Positions 53,654-64,000 of a stretch of 64,000 nt of DNA are shown here, piece by piece (positions within the stretch are counted from its first letter, which is position 1; every line of letters starts with the position of its first letter). Origin of the DNA: Gracilariopsis chorda (Eukaryota > Rhodophyta > Florideophyceae > Gracilariales > Gracilariaceae). The stretch lies in the NCBI GenBank assembly GCA_003194525.1, contig NBIV01000115.1:162692-226691 (forward strand), in the 5' to 3' direction. The notes beneath the pieces were generated by a model, which was given only the letters and a program-made list of their open reading frames with translations, was not told the origin of the DNA and made no database searches. The position numbers and the translations under genes were made by a program.

Positions 53654-56600
53654 AGGCGTCCTCAAGAACGAGGCTGTTGGCGCCCGAGGCGTCCTCGCCT
53701 CGCTCCCCGGTGAAAGTCCTCTCGAGGAAAGACACCGCTGACGCGGACTCTGCGCACCTCGGTGTGTTGAGTCGCCCGTGGATACGGAGTAAAAATTCCC
53801 GGATTCCCGGTAGAGTCTTGGTCTTGGCCAAGCGCAATTATAAGGTCTATGCCGACCTTGGCCTTGACCCCCAGTTTATGGTGAGGTTTCTCACCGTCCT
53901 GGATACAGGTGCAGGCCCCAACTTTGTTGTGGAATCATTGTTACCCCCGCTTGTGCGGTCGCGTATCCGCTCTGACGCGGTCCCCGACATTTCGGATGCG
54001 AACAACAACCCGTTACAAACGGTGGGCACAGTGGACCTCGTCGTGAGACTTGGTACCTCCGTGGTGAAGTTGGACTTCATCGTTTGCCGTTCATTGGCAG
54101 CACCAGTCATACTGGGATGTGATTACTGCGACAGATTTGTCGACGCAATCAGGCCCCGCCTCAGGCGTGTAGAACTTGAAGACGGATCGTCGATTCCGAT
54201 TGTTCGCCGCCCGCTAAAGCGGTCCTCTCGGAAACAAGTTCCACTCCCTGCTGCGCAGAAACCACCGCCCGCGTCCCGCGAGTCCACCAAGCTCCGCGTC
54301 GCTGCCTCGGTTTCTATACCGGCTGAGTCCCAAGTCTTGTTGCAGGTAAATTCCCGTCAGCACGGTGTTCGGGTTATACAACCCCTCGCCTCGTTGTACG
54401 AGAAATCCCAGCTGGCGCTGGCTAATGGAACTGTCTCCATTTCCCCGGATGTCCCTTTCCGGATATTGGTTGCCAACCTTGGCAAACACCCCCAGTATCT
54501 GGTCAAACACCAAGTAATTGGGAGTGTAACCCCCCATCCTATGGGGATGCTGCCAACAAAGATGACAGCCGCCGATGTACTCGGAGTTACCACCTCTTCT
54601 GAGGAGTTCGCCCCGCCGTCCGAAGATGTCAAGTCTAAGGAGGGGGAGGAAACCGCTACTTCAGCGCCGAACATACCGAGTAACTCGGAATTGCGAACCA
54701 CACCTGTTCCACAGGACAATGCTCCATCGAGCAATGACCGGATTGATCCGGAAAAAGCACTTGAAGCGCTGGACTTCAGCCACGTGCCAGAGTCGCACCG
54801 CGACAAACTCCGTACTATGTTACGGGAATTCACCACAATGTGGGATGGGTCGCTTGGCGAGAGTGATGCAACGGAACACCGGATCGATTTAATCCCCGGT
54901 GCGCGACCGGTTGAACAACCCCCTTACAGGGCAGGTCCGAAAGCTCGGGAAGAGGAGCAGTCCCAGGTGGACAAGATGCTCCGCGCAGGTGTGATTGAGC
55001 CCGCTCAATCACCCTGGGCATCCCCAGTTGTACTGGCTTTAAAGGCCGACGGAACCTGGAGGTTCTGTGTCGACTACCGCCGGCTCAATGCCGTGACTGT
55101 TAGGGACACGTACCCCATCACTCGTATGGACGAGTGCATTGAATCCCTTGGAGACGCCACCGTGTTCACGGCCCTTGATGCCAATTGGGGATATTGGCAA
55201 GTATCTGTTAGACAGGAGGATCGCGACAAAACCGCATTCACCTGCCATGCAGGAAATTACCGCTTCAAGCGGATCCCATTTGGGTTAACCACCGCCCCCG
55301 CCACCTTTCAGCGTGCAGTAGATATTCTACTCAACCACTTTAAGTGGCGGAGTTGTCTGGTCTACCTTGATGATATCATCATCTTCTCCAACTCGTTGGA
55401 CGACCATCTCACTCACGTCCGAGACGTGCTGACCGTACTCCGCGATGCGGGAATTACCCTCAAGTTGAGAAAATGCAAGTTTTTCACAGATACTGTGAAG
55501 TATCTGGGTCACATTATCCGTCCTGGACGGTTAGCGATCGAGAAAGCTCGAGTCAAATCCCTCGTTGAGGCGAAAGAACCCCGTACTCAAACGGAACTGC
55601 GCTCCTTTCTGGGGCTGGTCAACGTCTATCGACGGTTTATCCCGAACTTTTCGGATACTGCAGCACCCCTGAACGCGTTGTTGCGAAAGGGGAACCCCCC
55701 AAAACTGGGAACATTTACGCCCGAGCAATCGGAAGCTTTTAACTCCTTGAAGGAGGCTGTCACATCAGCACCAATCCTACATCTCCCAAAACGTGGGTTG
55801 CCATACTCCGTAGATACGGACTCGAGCGACTACCAAGTCGGGTGTGCTCTTTTTCAAACCACCCCCGAGGGGGAACGACATCCAATTGGTTATTGGTCAC
55901 GTTCGCTCAATGTTCATGAGCGGAACTACTCCGTATCGGAGAAGGAGTGCCTCGCCGTCGTATGGGCGATGACCACTCTGCGCCCCTACCTTATGGGAAT
56001 TCACTTCACCGTGTACACGGATCATTCTTCATTGAGGTGGTTGATGAATATCTCCGACCCGTCGGGACGCCTCATGCGCTGGAGACTCCGCCTCGCGGAA
56101 TATGACTTTCAAGTCATTTATAAAAAGGGTGCGCAGAACACTCAGGCCGACGCTTTATCGCGGTTACCCACAAGTGGGGAAGCACTCCCAACGGAGGATG
56201 ATGAAGTCCCATGCTTCATGGCTACAGACCCGGATGACCCGGAACATGCCGTCGAGGCTAGGCCAGAAACCTGGGACGAGGATGCTGATTTTGACGAACT
56301 ACTCGCATTGCGAGATAAATCTGAGAACCCGTTACCGGGAAACTTTGTACCGGTATCACTGGAAGAAATGATCCGAGAACAATTCGGCGACCCATTCTGT
56401 ACGAGAATTCGTGCCCGTATCAACGGTGGTGAAGATCTCCCTTTCGGGGTAAACGACAAAGGCTACCTCGTAAGAAAGGTCGAAGCCCGCCCACAGATTG
56501 TGGTACCACATTCCTTGCAATCGCGGGTGTTACATCTATCACACTACGCCCCCATTGGAGGTCACCCAAGTGGGAGGAAACTCTACCTAACCCTGCGAAG

Positions 56601-56823
56601 GGATTTCTATTGGCCCGCAATGGCGGTGGATTGCTACGCAACTGTGCGGTTTTGTAGCGAATGCGCGAAGAATCGCGTGAAACTCCGCAAAAATGCGAAG
56701 AAGATGAAACTATTCCCCGCAAGGGCGCCGCTCGAGTTTATCGCGATCGATATTCTCGGACCATTACTCACCACGAAACGTGGAAACAAGTTTCTACTTG
56801 TCATTACCGACCGCTTTTTCTAA
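53647..56823 (+). pseudogene. pol: pol, first part: protease, RT, RNase H, integrase N-terminus (ends at a frameshift)
   Basis: Domains in order: aspartic protease with LDTGAG (Asp 86 of this frame), reverse transcriptase with AGVIEPAQSPWASPVVL and the catalytic YLDD near 573-576, RNase H with VDTDSSDYQVG, SEKECLAVVWA and VYTDHSSL, then the integrase HHCC zinc finger (LHLSHYAPIGGH ... FCSECAKNRV) and the first catalytic Asp (FIAIDILGPL). The frame ends at TAA 56821-56823 because a T run at about 56815-56819 is one base too long. The integrase continues in another frame. The initiator is unclear, since no ATG lies near the start; fusion to Gag by frameshifting is expected. Confidence 0.9.
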
Positions 56824-57856
56824 GCTGGTACGGACTGTCCCTCTTCGGAGGATAACCGCTCTCACGATGGCCCAGGCTCTGGTGACGCACTGGATTTTTG
56901 TCTACGGTCCCCCTGTAGAGGTGCTCTCTGACAACGGGAAGCAGTTCGTGAGCAAGTTCTTCCAGGATGTTTGTCGCATCCTGGATGTCAAGAACTTGTT
57001 CACGACTACCTACCACCCCCAGTGTAATGGGCAAGTTGAACGGTTTAACCGGACGTTACTCGCGGCGTTACGTTCCTACGTCGCAGACCACCCAAAGAAC
57101 TGGGACATGTACGCTGATGCAGTAACATACGCGTACAATACGCAGGTACACAGGACTACCGTAGTTTCGCCATTCAAGTTGGTTCTATCTAGAACACCCC
57201 CGCCTGTGGCGCTGGAACCCCAAGCTACCTTGGACAATTTCCCATCTGTGGGTATCTACCGGCAGCAATGGAAGCAATGGCTTTCCAAGCTGGTCCCCGC
57301 TGCGCGGAAGTCTATGGCACGGGCCAAAGCCGCTTACAAGCGGGATTTTGACGCTCGCTTGCGAGGAAAACCGTCCCCGATTCGGGCAAATAACTACGTC
57401 TTCATCAGGAAGGAATACTACAACCCGGAACGGGAGAAGCGTCACAAACTCTCGCCTGTGGCGGATGGACCCTTCAAGGTGATCTCTGTTAACACCGACA
57501 CTGTCGTGGTAGAGATGGGGGACACGCACGAACGGATTTCTCGTGATCGTGTTGTCCTTGCCCCTCCTCCCTCGTCAGAGGTAGTCCTGGGCCCAGGCAA
57601 CCCCGTTTCTACGGACTCCGCTACGCCGGAACAATCCGAGAGTACTAGACCTACGGTACTACCACACCCCAGCCGGGGACTCTCAGACCTACCGACTCTG
57701 TCGGACTCACCGGCTCAGCCGGGTAATTCGGGCCCCTCAGCGTCCGCCCCTACCACATCTGTCTCACTGGGGCGCATTTATACCCGCCAGGCGGGGAATG
57801 TTATCCCTTATCCCGCCGCTCCGTCTAAGGAGGGGGAGGAGAACACTCGTTTTTGA
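56824..57856 (+). pseudogene. pol: pol, second part: integrase core and GPY/F module
   Basis: Continues the integrase after the one-base shift. The second catalytic Asp is in LSDNGKQF and the Glu in NGQVERFNRTLL. A GPY/F-like module follows (SPVADGPFKVISVNTDTVVV), then a Pro/Ser-rich linker. It ends at TGA 57854-57856, but the same frame stays open beyond. I describe the break only; whether the frameshift is a real mutation or a homopolymer error in the assembly cannot be told from one copy. Confidence 0.88.
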
Positions 57857-59209
57857 GGAACGATATCACCATCGCAACGGGAAACACACCGTAACATACG
57901 GAACACTGACCGTGGAGCACGGAGTATGTCACGCGACACTAATCCCCCGTTCCCGGGCAGTGCTGTGCAACAGGAACCAGACGCGCAGGCCCCGCAAAAG
58001 CGGCAAATACACCGTTTGTCACGGGAAAACAAGAAGCCTCACTCCGATACCGCAGCAGCGGAAAGGCAATCGCCCGATGCCTCGAAGCCGCCGTTGGCGG
58101 AAGTCCCCGCGGAAGCGGTTCAATCAGGTCGATCAGACCCGCGCCCTGCGTAGAAGGGGCGCCCAGATACACCGGCCTCACAGGGGAATACCCACACCCC
58201 TCTTGGGGAAAAAGGCGGCCAAGCTGCAGTCGAAGCTTTAAGCCCTGGCTCGCAAGCACCGGAAACGCCTCCCGTCGTTGACGGAATCAAAGCCCCCGCT
58301 ACGGGGAATAATTTGCGCCAACCCCCGCATCGCTGCGGCGAAGAACCGAGAAACTCGAGAATAACGCGCGCCATCGCACGCTCGAAACCGGTCGTACCGG
58401 ACGCTGCTCCTCCTCACGGAGATGGTGCACTGCGCTCAGCGGCAATTCCCCTGAAAAGGGTGTCATCGGCACCTGCCCAGAACCCCCCAAAGGGGAATTT
58501 TGACCAAAATACCGGTGTACCGGAGTTAGCCCCAGGCAACCCGTCAGTAGCCGGGGACACCACGGCGTCGCCGGAACGTATGGTGCTGAGCGCTAGTGCG
58601 CCTGGCAGGGAGGCGGTTTGCCACCCAATCACCGTGTCGCACGGGACCCCCCAGGGGATTGTGGAAATGCCGATCCCGCAGGAGCGGTCATCTTCCCGCA
58701 AACTCGCGGTTCGTGAGCTCAACCGCGAAGGCGGAGCCCAAGTCCCCCGCCGACTGGCGGTTCGCCCGGCCTACCGTGAAGACGGGAACAACGACACCAC
58801 AATGGGGAATGACTTGCCGGGGAGAACCGTGACACCACACACCCTCTTGAGGGATATTTTCCCGCATGAGCAGCGGCCACTAGGACAGCGCACGGCAACG
58901 TCGGAGTTATCGCCGAACACCCTGCTAACGGACATTATACCGCACAGCGGGCAGCCCCCGCAAGGAAGTACAACCACCACCCGGCACGGCCGGCAGGTCT
59001 ACGAACGAGATTTCGTAGTAGACCGACTTGTCGGACACACCTGGGACCAGGATGGTATTCTACAATACCGCGTCCGCTGGTACGGGTATGACCCCAGTGG
59101 GGATACGTGGGAGCCAATCAAACACCTCCCACGGTCGCAGGTGCTGCGATACCACCATCAAACGGGGACTGCAGCCCCAGCCACGCTGGTTAATGTCCAA
59201 GTTGGGTAA
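57857..59209 (+). pseudogene. pol C-terminal extension with chromodomain
   Basis: The frame of the integrase continues after TGA 57854 through a Pro/Arg/Gln-rich linker of about 380 residues, broken by one TAG at 58151-58153, and ends in a chromodomain (nt about 58998-59166: FVVDRLVGHTWDQDG, YRVRWYGYDPSGDTWEP). In chromoviruses this domain is fused to integrase and directs insertion to marked chromatin. An internal ATG at 57926 would allow a separate ORF, but the shared frame argues that it was once one polyprotein. The linker is unusually long for the group. Confidence 0.8.
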
Positions 59210-59463
59210 CTTTGCCGCGCGAGCGGAGAGCGAAAGGAACGGATAACAAGGCAAGGTCCGTCGAAGACGGGGAACTCAAACGAGAATCACCGTTCTAAAC
59301 GGGAAAGTTTATTTAAGGGAGCAGCTAGCCCCCACAACACTATACTACAATAGCCGGCTATGCCAGGAAAGAAGAACCGGAGACGGCGTACGCGCTTTTA
59401 TCACCCATTTTCGTCTGGGAACCCTCCGCGTCCGTGGTCGTTTTCCCGTCTTAGGGGGGGACA
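59210..59463 (+). other. 3' untranslated part of element 1 with polypurine tract
   Basis: Non-coding, ending in the polypurine tract AGGGGGGG (59453-59460) and ACA directly before the LTR. It contains hairpins such as CCGTTCTAAACGG (59290-59302). Confidence 0.85.
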
Positions 59464-60294
59464 TGTAGTGCAACGCCCTCAGGGAGGGATTCTGGGTACT
59501 TGAACGCTTTCCCGATATTATCGGTTGTGTAGTGTGTATATGAACTACGCCCCACTATGGTGGATATGGACACGTGGGACACGGTTTTGGGTCAATTGGC
59601 GGTTGGCCACAGTAGTGTATGTTGCCACGAAATGTGGAGTATTTTAGTTAATATTATTTATTATTTTCACACTCATTTCTGGGAAGCTAGTACTTAGTGC
59701 AACGGCGCACTGCCGTCGCACCAGTAAACCTTCCCCAACAAGGGACCCCAACCTCGGGAATTGGCTCTAGTTGTTACCGCTTGAGCGCGTGCTCTACTCC
59801 TCCTTGGAGGGAAACGCCGTGAACCACGGTACATCTAACCCCCTTGCACATCTAAAAAGACCATCCTTGGGAGTATAATTGTTCCAATAACATTGGTGTT
59901 TCGCCCTGTATAGGGAGTCCTGTCCACCGGCATTGCCGTATTTGTTCGTCGCTCTCGCGACTCACCCTCGCCCACTCTTTCTCCTTTCCCTTCACTCTCC
60001 TCCTTTCCCCCTTTCAGGGTAGTACATCCCGCTACCTGCAGCCCTTCTGTGTGCACCCGCTCACACTTCCCCACTCACGTAGAAACATACCTCTACTGAG
60101 GATCACAATCCGCTCACGCGGATACCGATTCTTCGCCTTCACCTCCCTGCGCAAGTCGCGACAGGTGTCCCTGGTCTTACAAACCGGCTCCGCCGTGACA
60201 CCTCTGGGAGGGCTCTACCCAACTGGGTTCACCTCGTCAGAGGAAGATCCCGAACGTCTTTCGGTGTCTTTCCCCTTTGGGGCATTGCACCACA
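59464..60294 (+). repeat. LTR shared by element 1 (3') and element 2 (5')
   Basis: 831 bp with the same TGTAGTG...CACCACA ends. Near 59815-59885 it carries the block missing from the first LTR. It is followed at 60298-60317 by a second primer-binding site (TGGTCTCCCGACCTAGAATC) and then by gag again. Confidence 0.92.
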
Positions 60295-60399
60295 GAGTGG
60301 TCTCCCGACCTAGAATCAGTTTTTGTTTTCCATCTTACGAGGTTTGTTTTCATTCACCGGAAGTTCCGTGATCGTTTCCCGTCGTAACCGTATTTTCTC

Positions 60400-62574
60400 A
60401 TGTCGAGAAATCCCTGTGATGCGGAGCCAGTGGTTACCCGTAGTCGCTCCCGCGACAACGCGGACACTTCCGAAGTTCGGTTCGTACCTCGTATCCCTAT
60501 AGGGACAAGTTCCAGCCGGGCTGGCGCCGCTTCACTGCGGAATGATACCCCGACCGGGAACCCCGGAACCTCCTTTTGCCCTCGTTATCACACCCGCAGG
60601 GGAATGCAGCATCGACTCCGGCTGTTGCTACAGTGCCCCAGGCACCCCGGCCCGCTCCCGCTGTCGCGGCTTCAAGCCCCGTGGAACGTACAATAAAACC
60701 CCCCAGGGGACTTACCTGGAATCCCAGGTCCTCGCTCTGTTGACCGCCCATGATACCCTTGTAGGGGAACTAAACTCTCTCCAAGAGGTGGTCTTGGCAA
60801 CCCCCGTAAAGGAGGTTGTCGAGGAACTCCGTATTTTACGGTCTGACGTCAACTCCGTGTTGGATAGTTTGGGACAACCCGCTACCTTCATCGAAGGAGT
60901 TGAAGCTCGATTTGATCGGATTGGTGCCCGCCTGGAGATGCTGGAGCAGTTTGTCCTCATGGACAAACCATCCCCGGATGATCAGGTAAACGAGGCATCG
61001 CACAACGACCAGCTTGCTGGGAAGAAGAAACGCCGTCATCGACGGAAACGCCACCGAAAATATTCGGACTCCGATTCTTCGACATCGTCGGACTCATCCC
61101 GAAACCATTCGGTTAGCTCGAGCTCCTCGGACTCCGACTCGGAGGACGAGAAGCGAGGCTACTCCTCCCGCTGGAAGCGGTCATCGGCCACTGAAGGTGT
61201 GGTCCGAACCCGCCAGAAGGGGAGAAGACACCCCGGTCTCCGGGAATTGAAACCGACAAACCTGGATTACCGGAAGCTTTTATCATACCAGTACTACCGG
61301 TTCGAAGATTTGTCACTTGGACGTACGCCCCGTGGTACGGGAAAGGTGCGAGAATGCATTAAGCGAATGCAGCTCTCGCTCCGCAACCAGTATTTTACTG
61401 GAGAGGACCCAGTCCTAGTACTGGATTTCCTATCCCGCTTTGTAGCGGAGGCCGATATCCTCGGTATGAATGAGGGACAAGCCTATTTGGCTTTGCCATA
61501 TTTCTTACGGGTAGTTGCGGAGGACTAATACAAATCTATCAGAGGATCTTCTCGTGCCTCCGAGGGAGGGGTTACTTTCTGGCCGGAGGCTGTGCAGTAA
61601 TCTTCTGCGCTCCTACGCCACAAACACCGTTATTCAGCAGGCTATCCTCGCTTTGCAAGATACAGGCCAGCGTGCTGGAGAGACCGAGACCGATTTCTCG
61701 GTGCGCCTTAACAAGGCTTTCCGCAGATGTGGTAACGTGTACCCCGCTGGGGAGCGCAGTACCATGTTCATCGATGGTCTTGGCCCGGCAATCTGGACTT
61801 TAGTTACCCGTTATCGGGAGGACAAGCGGAGGATCACCTATCTCGAGCTGGTCCAACACGCCCGAGCGGAAGGGCATGCACTTCGTGCAAGAACTCCGAA
61901 CAATCGGTCTAAATCCGCCAAGGCGTTGTTGCTGGAAAAGCGAAGCTTCCTCACTCCCGCTCAACGCGGATGGGAACCCTGGACAGGGATTTGATACCGT
62001 GCATTTAGTGCAGGGGGATGTTGTGTCGATACCCACCAGTGATTTGCCATCAACGACGGAGATGACCCGTGATACGGGAAGAGAAGATCCCGTTCTATAC
62101 GGTGGTAGCGGTTGCGTCCAACCCCAAGGACTCCCGTTACCAAACGGTCAATCCCGTTATCAACGGCCTGGATAGAGTGACACCCGCCCTGCGGTTCGCT
62201 TCTCCGATACTCGGAATAATAATACGCATGTCGCGGTAATGGCTCTCACTTCCCGCCTGTGTTATGCCCATGGCCATACCTCACCTCAGTGTATTTGCTC
62301 ACTGTAGGATATGGCCAAGGTGGTGGCAAACTACGAGGCCCTCACTCCAGAGGAGAAACGTTCCGTCCCGACGGCTTCCTACCTCCGTGCTAAAACGGAC
62401 TTTTCCCATGCCCTACCACAGACCCCGCGTGCGCGGCAAGCTTCATACACCCCGATTCGGGAGATCACGCCACCATCCGTTGCAACCCCCGCCTCTGCGG
62501 ATAGAAACCCCCGTCAACGGGATGAGGCACTCGTTGTCGAGGAACCCAACCCACCGCCGAAGGCGGAAAACTAA
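60400..62574 (+). pseudogene. gag: gag of element 2, broken
   Basis: It starts with the same MSRNP... as element 1. Breaks include a one-base loss in a C run near 60550, a stop at 61526-61528, a one-base gain near 61600, a stop in the linker near 62174, and a stop after the zinc knuckle near 62306. The knuckle's first Cys is replaced by Ser. The end, including the GGAAAAC-TAA junction and following hairpin, is unchanged. Confidence 0.9.
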
Positions 62575-62591
62575 CTGAGGGAGTCTCCCCT

Positions 62592-64000
62592 TTGGGAGAG
62601 GCGTCCTCAAAAACGAGGCTGTTGGCGCCCGAGGCGTCCTCGCCTCGCTCACCGGTAAAAGTCCTCTCGAGGAAAGACACCGCTGACGCGGACTCTGCGC
62701 ACCTCGGTGTGTTGCGTCGCCCGTGGATACGGAGTAAAAATCCCCGGATTCCCGGTAGAGTCTTGGTCTTGGCCAAGCGCAATTATAAGGTCTATGCCGA
62801 CCTTGGCCTTGACCCCCAGTTTATGGTGAGGTTTCTCACCGTCCTGGATACAGGTGCAGGCCCCAACTTGTTGTGGAATCATTGTTGGCCCCGCTTGTGC
62901 CGTCTCGTATCCGCTCTGACGCGGTCCCCGACATTTCGGATGCGAACAACAATCCGTTACAAACGGTGGGCACAATGGACCTCGTCGTGAGACTTGGTAC
63001 CTCTGTGGTGAAGTTGGACTTCATCGTTTGCCGTTCATTGGCAGCACCAGTCGTACTGGGATGTCATTACTGCGACAGATTTGTCGGCACGATCAGGCCC
63101 CGCCTCAGGCGTATAGAACTTGACGACGGATCGTCGGTTCCGATTGTTCGCCGCCCGCTAAAGCGGTCCTCTCGGAAACAAGTTCCTTTCCCTGCTGCGC
63201 AGGAACCACCGCCTGCGCGACGCGAGTCCACCAAGCTCCGCGTCGCTGCCTCGGTTTCTATATCGCCTGAGTCCCAAGTCTGGTTGCAGGTAAATTCCCG
63301 TCAACACGGTCTTCGGGTTATACAACCCCTCGCCTCGTTGTACGGGAAATCCTAGCTGGCGCTGGCTAATGGAATTGTCCTCCATTTCCCCGGATGTTCC
63401 TTTCCAGATATTGGTTGCCAACCTTGGCAAACACCCCCAGTATCTGGTAAAAACACCAAGTAATTGGGAGTGTAACCCCCCATCCTATGGGAATGCTGCC
63501 AACAAAGATGACAGCCGCCGATGTACTCGGAGTTACCACCTCTTCTGAGGAGTTCGCCCCGCCTTCCGAAGACGTCAAGTCTAAGGAGGGGAGGAAACCG
63601 CTACTTCAGCGTCGAACATACCGAGTAACTCGGAATTGCGAACCACACCTGTTCCACAGGACAATTCTCCATCGAGCAACGACCGGATTGATCCGGAAAA
63701 GGCACTTGAAGCGCTGGACTTTATCCACGTGCCAGAGTCGCACCGCACAACTCCGTACCATGTTACAGAATTCACCACAATGTGGGATGGCTCGCTTGGC
63801 GAGATTAACTCAACGGACCGGATCCAATTTAATCCCCAGGTGCGCTGCCGGTTGCACAACCCCTTACAGGGCAGGTCCTGAAAGCTCGGGAAGAGGAGCA
63901 GTCCCAAGTGGACAAGATGCTCCGCGCAAGTGTGATTGAGCCCGCTCAATCACCCTGGGCATCCCGAGTTGTACTGGCTTTTAAGGCGACGGAACCTGGA
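62592..64000 (+). pseudogene. pol: pol of element 2, broken and cut by the window edge
   Basis: The protease DTGAG is readable near 62847. The frame is lost by a one-base deletion in the T run near 62868, a stop at 63353-63355 and further small indels after 63375. The RT N-terminus begins near 63890, and the copy continues past the window. Confidence 0.88.

Larger units (their letters stand above)
50567..60294 (+). mobile_element. Ty3/gypsy chromovirus-type LTR retrotransposon, nearly complete (element 1)
   Basis: A 9.7-kb unit: 5' LTR, primer-binding site, gag with a zinc knuckle, pol with protease, RT, RNase H, integrase and a C-terminal chromodomain, polypurine tract, 3' LTR. The order RT-RNase H-integrase makes it Ty3/gypsy (Metaviridae); the chromodomain makes it a chromovirus. 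pol has a frameshift and two in-frame stops, so this copy is probably not autonomous. The 3' LTR is also the 5' LTR of a second copy, so the two form a tandem. The whole element is dense in short perfect hairpins (see findings). Confidence 0.95.
60295..64000 (+). mobile_element. Second, decayed copy of the same retrotransposon (truncated by window end)
   Basis: The internal region directly follows the shared LTR and closely resembles element 1 over its whole visible length, reaching the start of reverse transcriptase at the right edge. gag and pol both carry several frameshifts and stops. Confidence 0.93.

Noticed and set aside
57926-58153. Separate env-like ORF after pol
   Set aside because: It shares the integrase frame, has no signal peptide or membrane segment, and leads into a chromodomain, so it is a Pol extension.
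50567-64000. CRISPR-like or tandem-repeat explanation for the many palindromes
   Set aside because: Stem sequences differ from each other, the spacing is irregular, and the DNA is coding in a eukaryotic retrotransposon.

Overview
This is nuclear DNA of a eukaryote, most likely a unicellular photosynthetic one (a red alga is my tentative guess; no marker settles the lineage). The reasons are short spliceosomal introns with GT...AG ends (43 to about 170 nt) whose reading phases join exactly, the usual eukaryotic housekeeping genes (SEC31, SPO11, Rab, two ubiquitin E2s, CNOT11, RNF113/CWC24), and a plastid-type ribosome recycling factor with a leader like a transit peptide. Genes are scattered singly on both strands with 0.1-5 kb between them.

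Layout. 0-2.5 kb: the 3' end of SEC31 faces plastid RRF. 2.5-8.2 kb: gene-poor, with two strong hairpins and a probable unidentified spliced gene. 8.2-15.2 kb: a CaMKK-like kinase with a PH-like domain faces a 1093-aa protein carrying two families of 14-residue repeats. 15.2-20.5 kb: gene-poor and repeat-bearing. 20.5-29.1 kb: group-II truncated haemoglobin, a probable plastid membrane protein (split frame), a rhomboid-like protein without the nucleophile, a membrane protein, BolA, a five-exon SPO11 and a coiled-coil protein. 31.5-34.2 kb: a low-complexity ORF and a secreted FG-GAP protein. 36.4-48.9 kb: UBC7-type E2 (4 exons), RNF113/CWC24, UBE2D-type E2 (4 exons), a Rab ending in CAC (2 exons), an unknown ORF and CNOT11 (2 exons).

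49.9-64 kb: Ty3/gypsy chromovirus-type LTR retrotransposons. A truncated inverted LTR lies head to head with a nearly complete element (LTR, gag, protease/RT/RNase H/integrase, chromodomain, LTR). That element is followed in tandem by a second, decayed copy that shares the middle LTR and runs off the window. The nearly complete element has one frameshift and two in-frame stops in pol.

The most striking observation is that the retrotransposon is saturated, in LTR, leader and coding sequence alike, with short perfect inverted repeats (usually CC-N2-4, a 1-5 nt loop, N2-4-GG) every few tens of bases. The host genes beside it lack this. I know of no named family with this property. It needs a codon-preserving shuffle test, and could reflect selected RNA structure or a palindrome-making error of reverse transcription.
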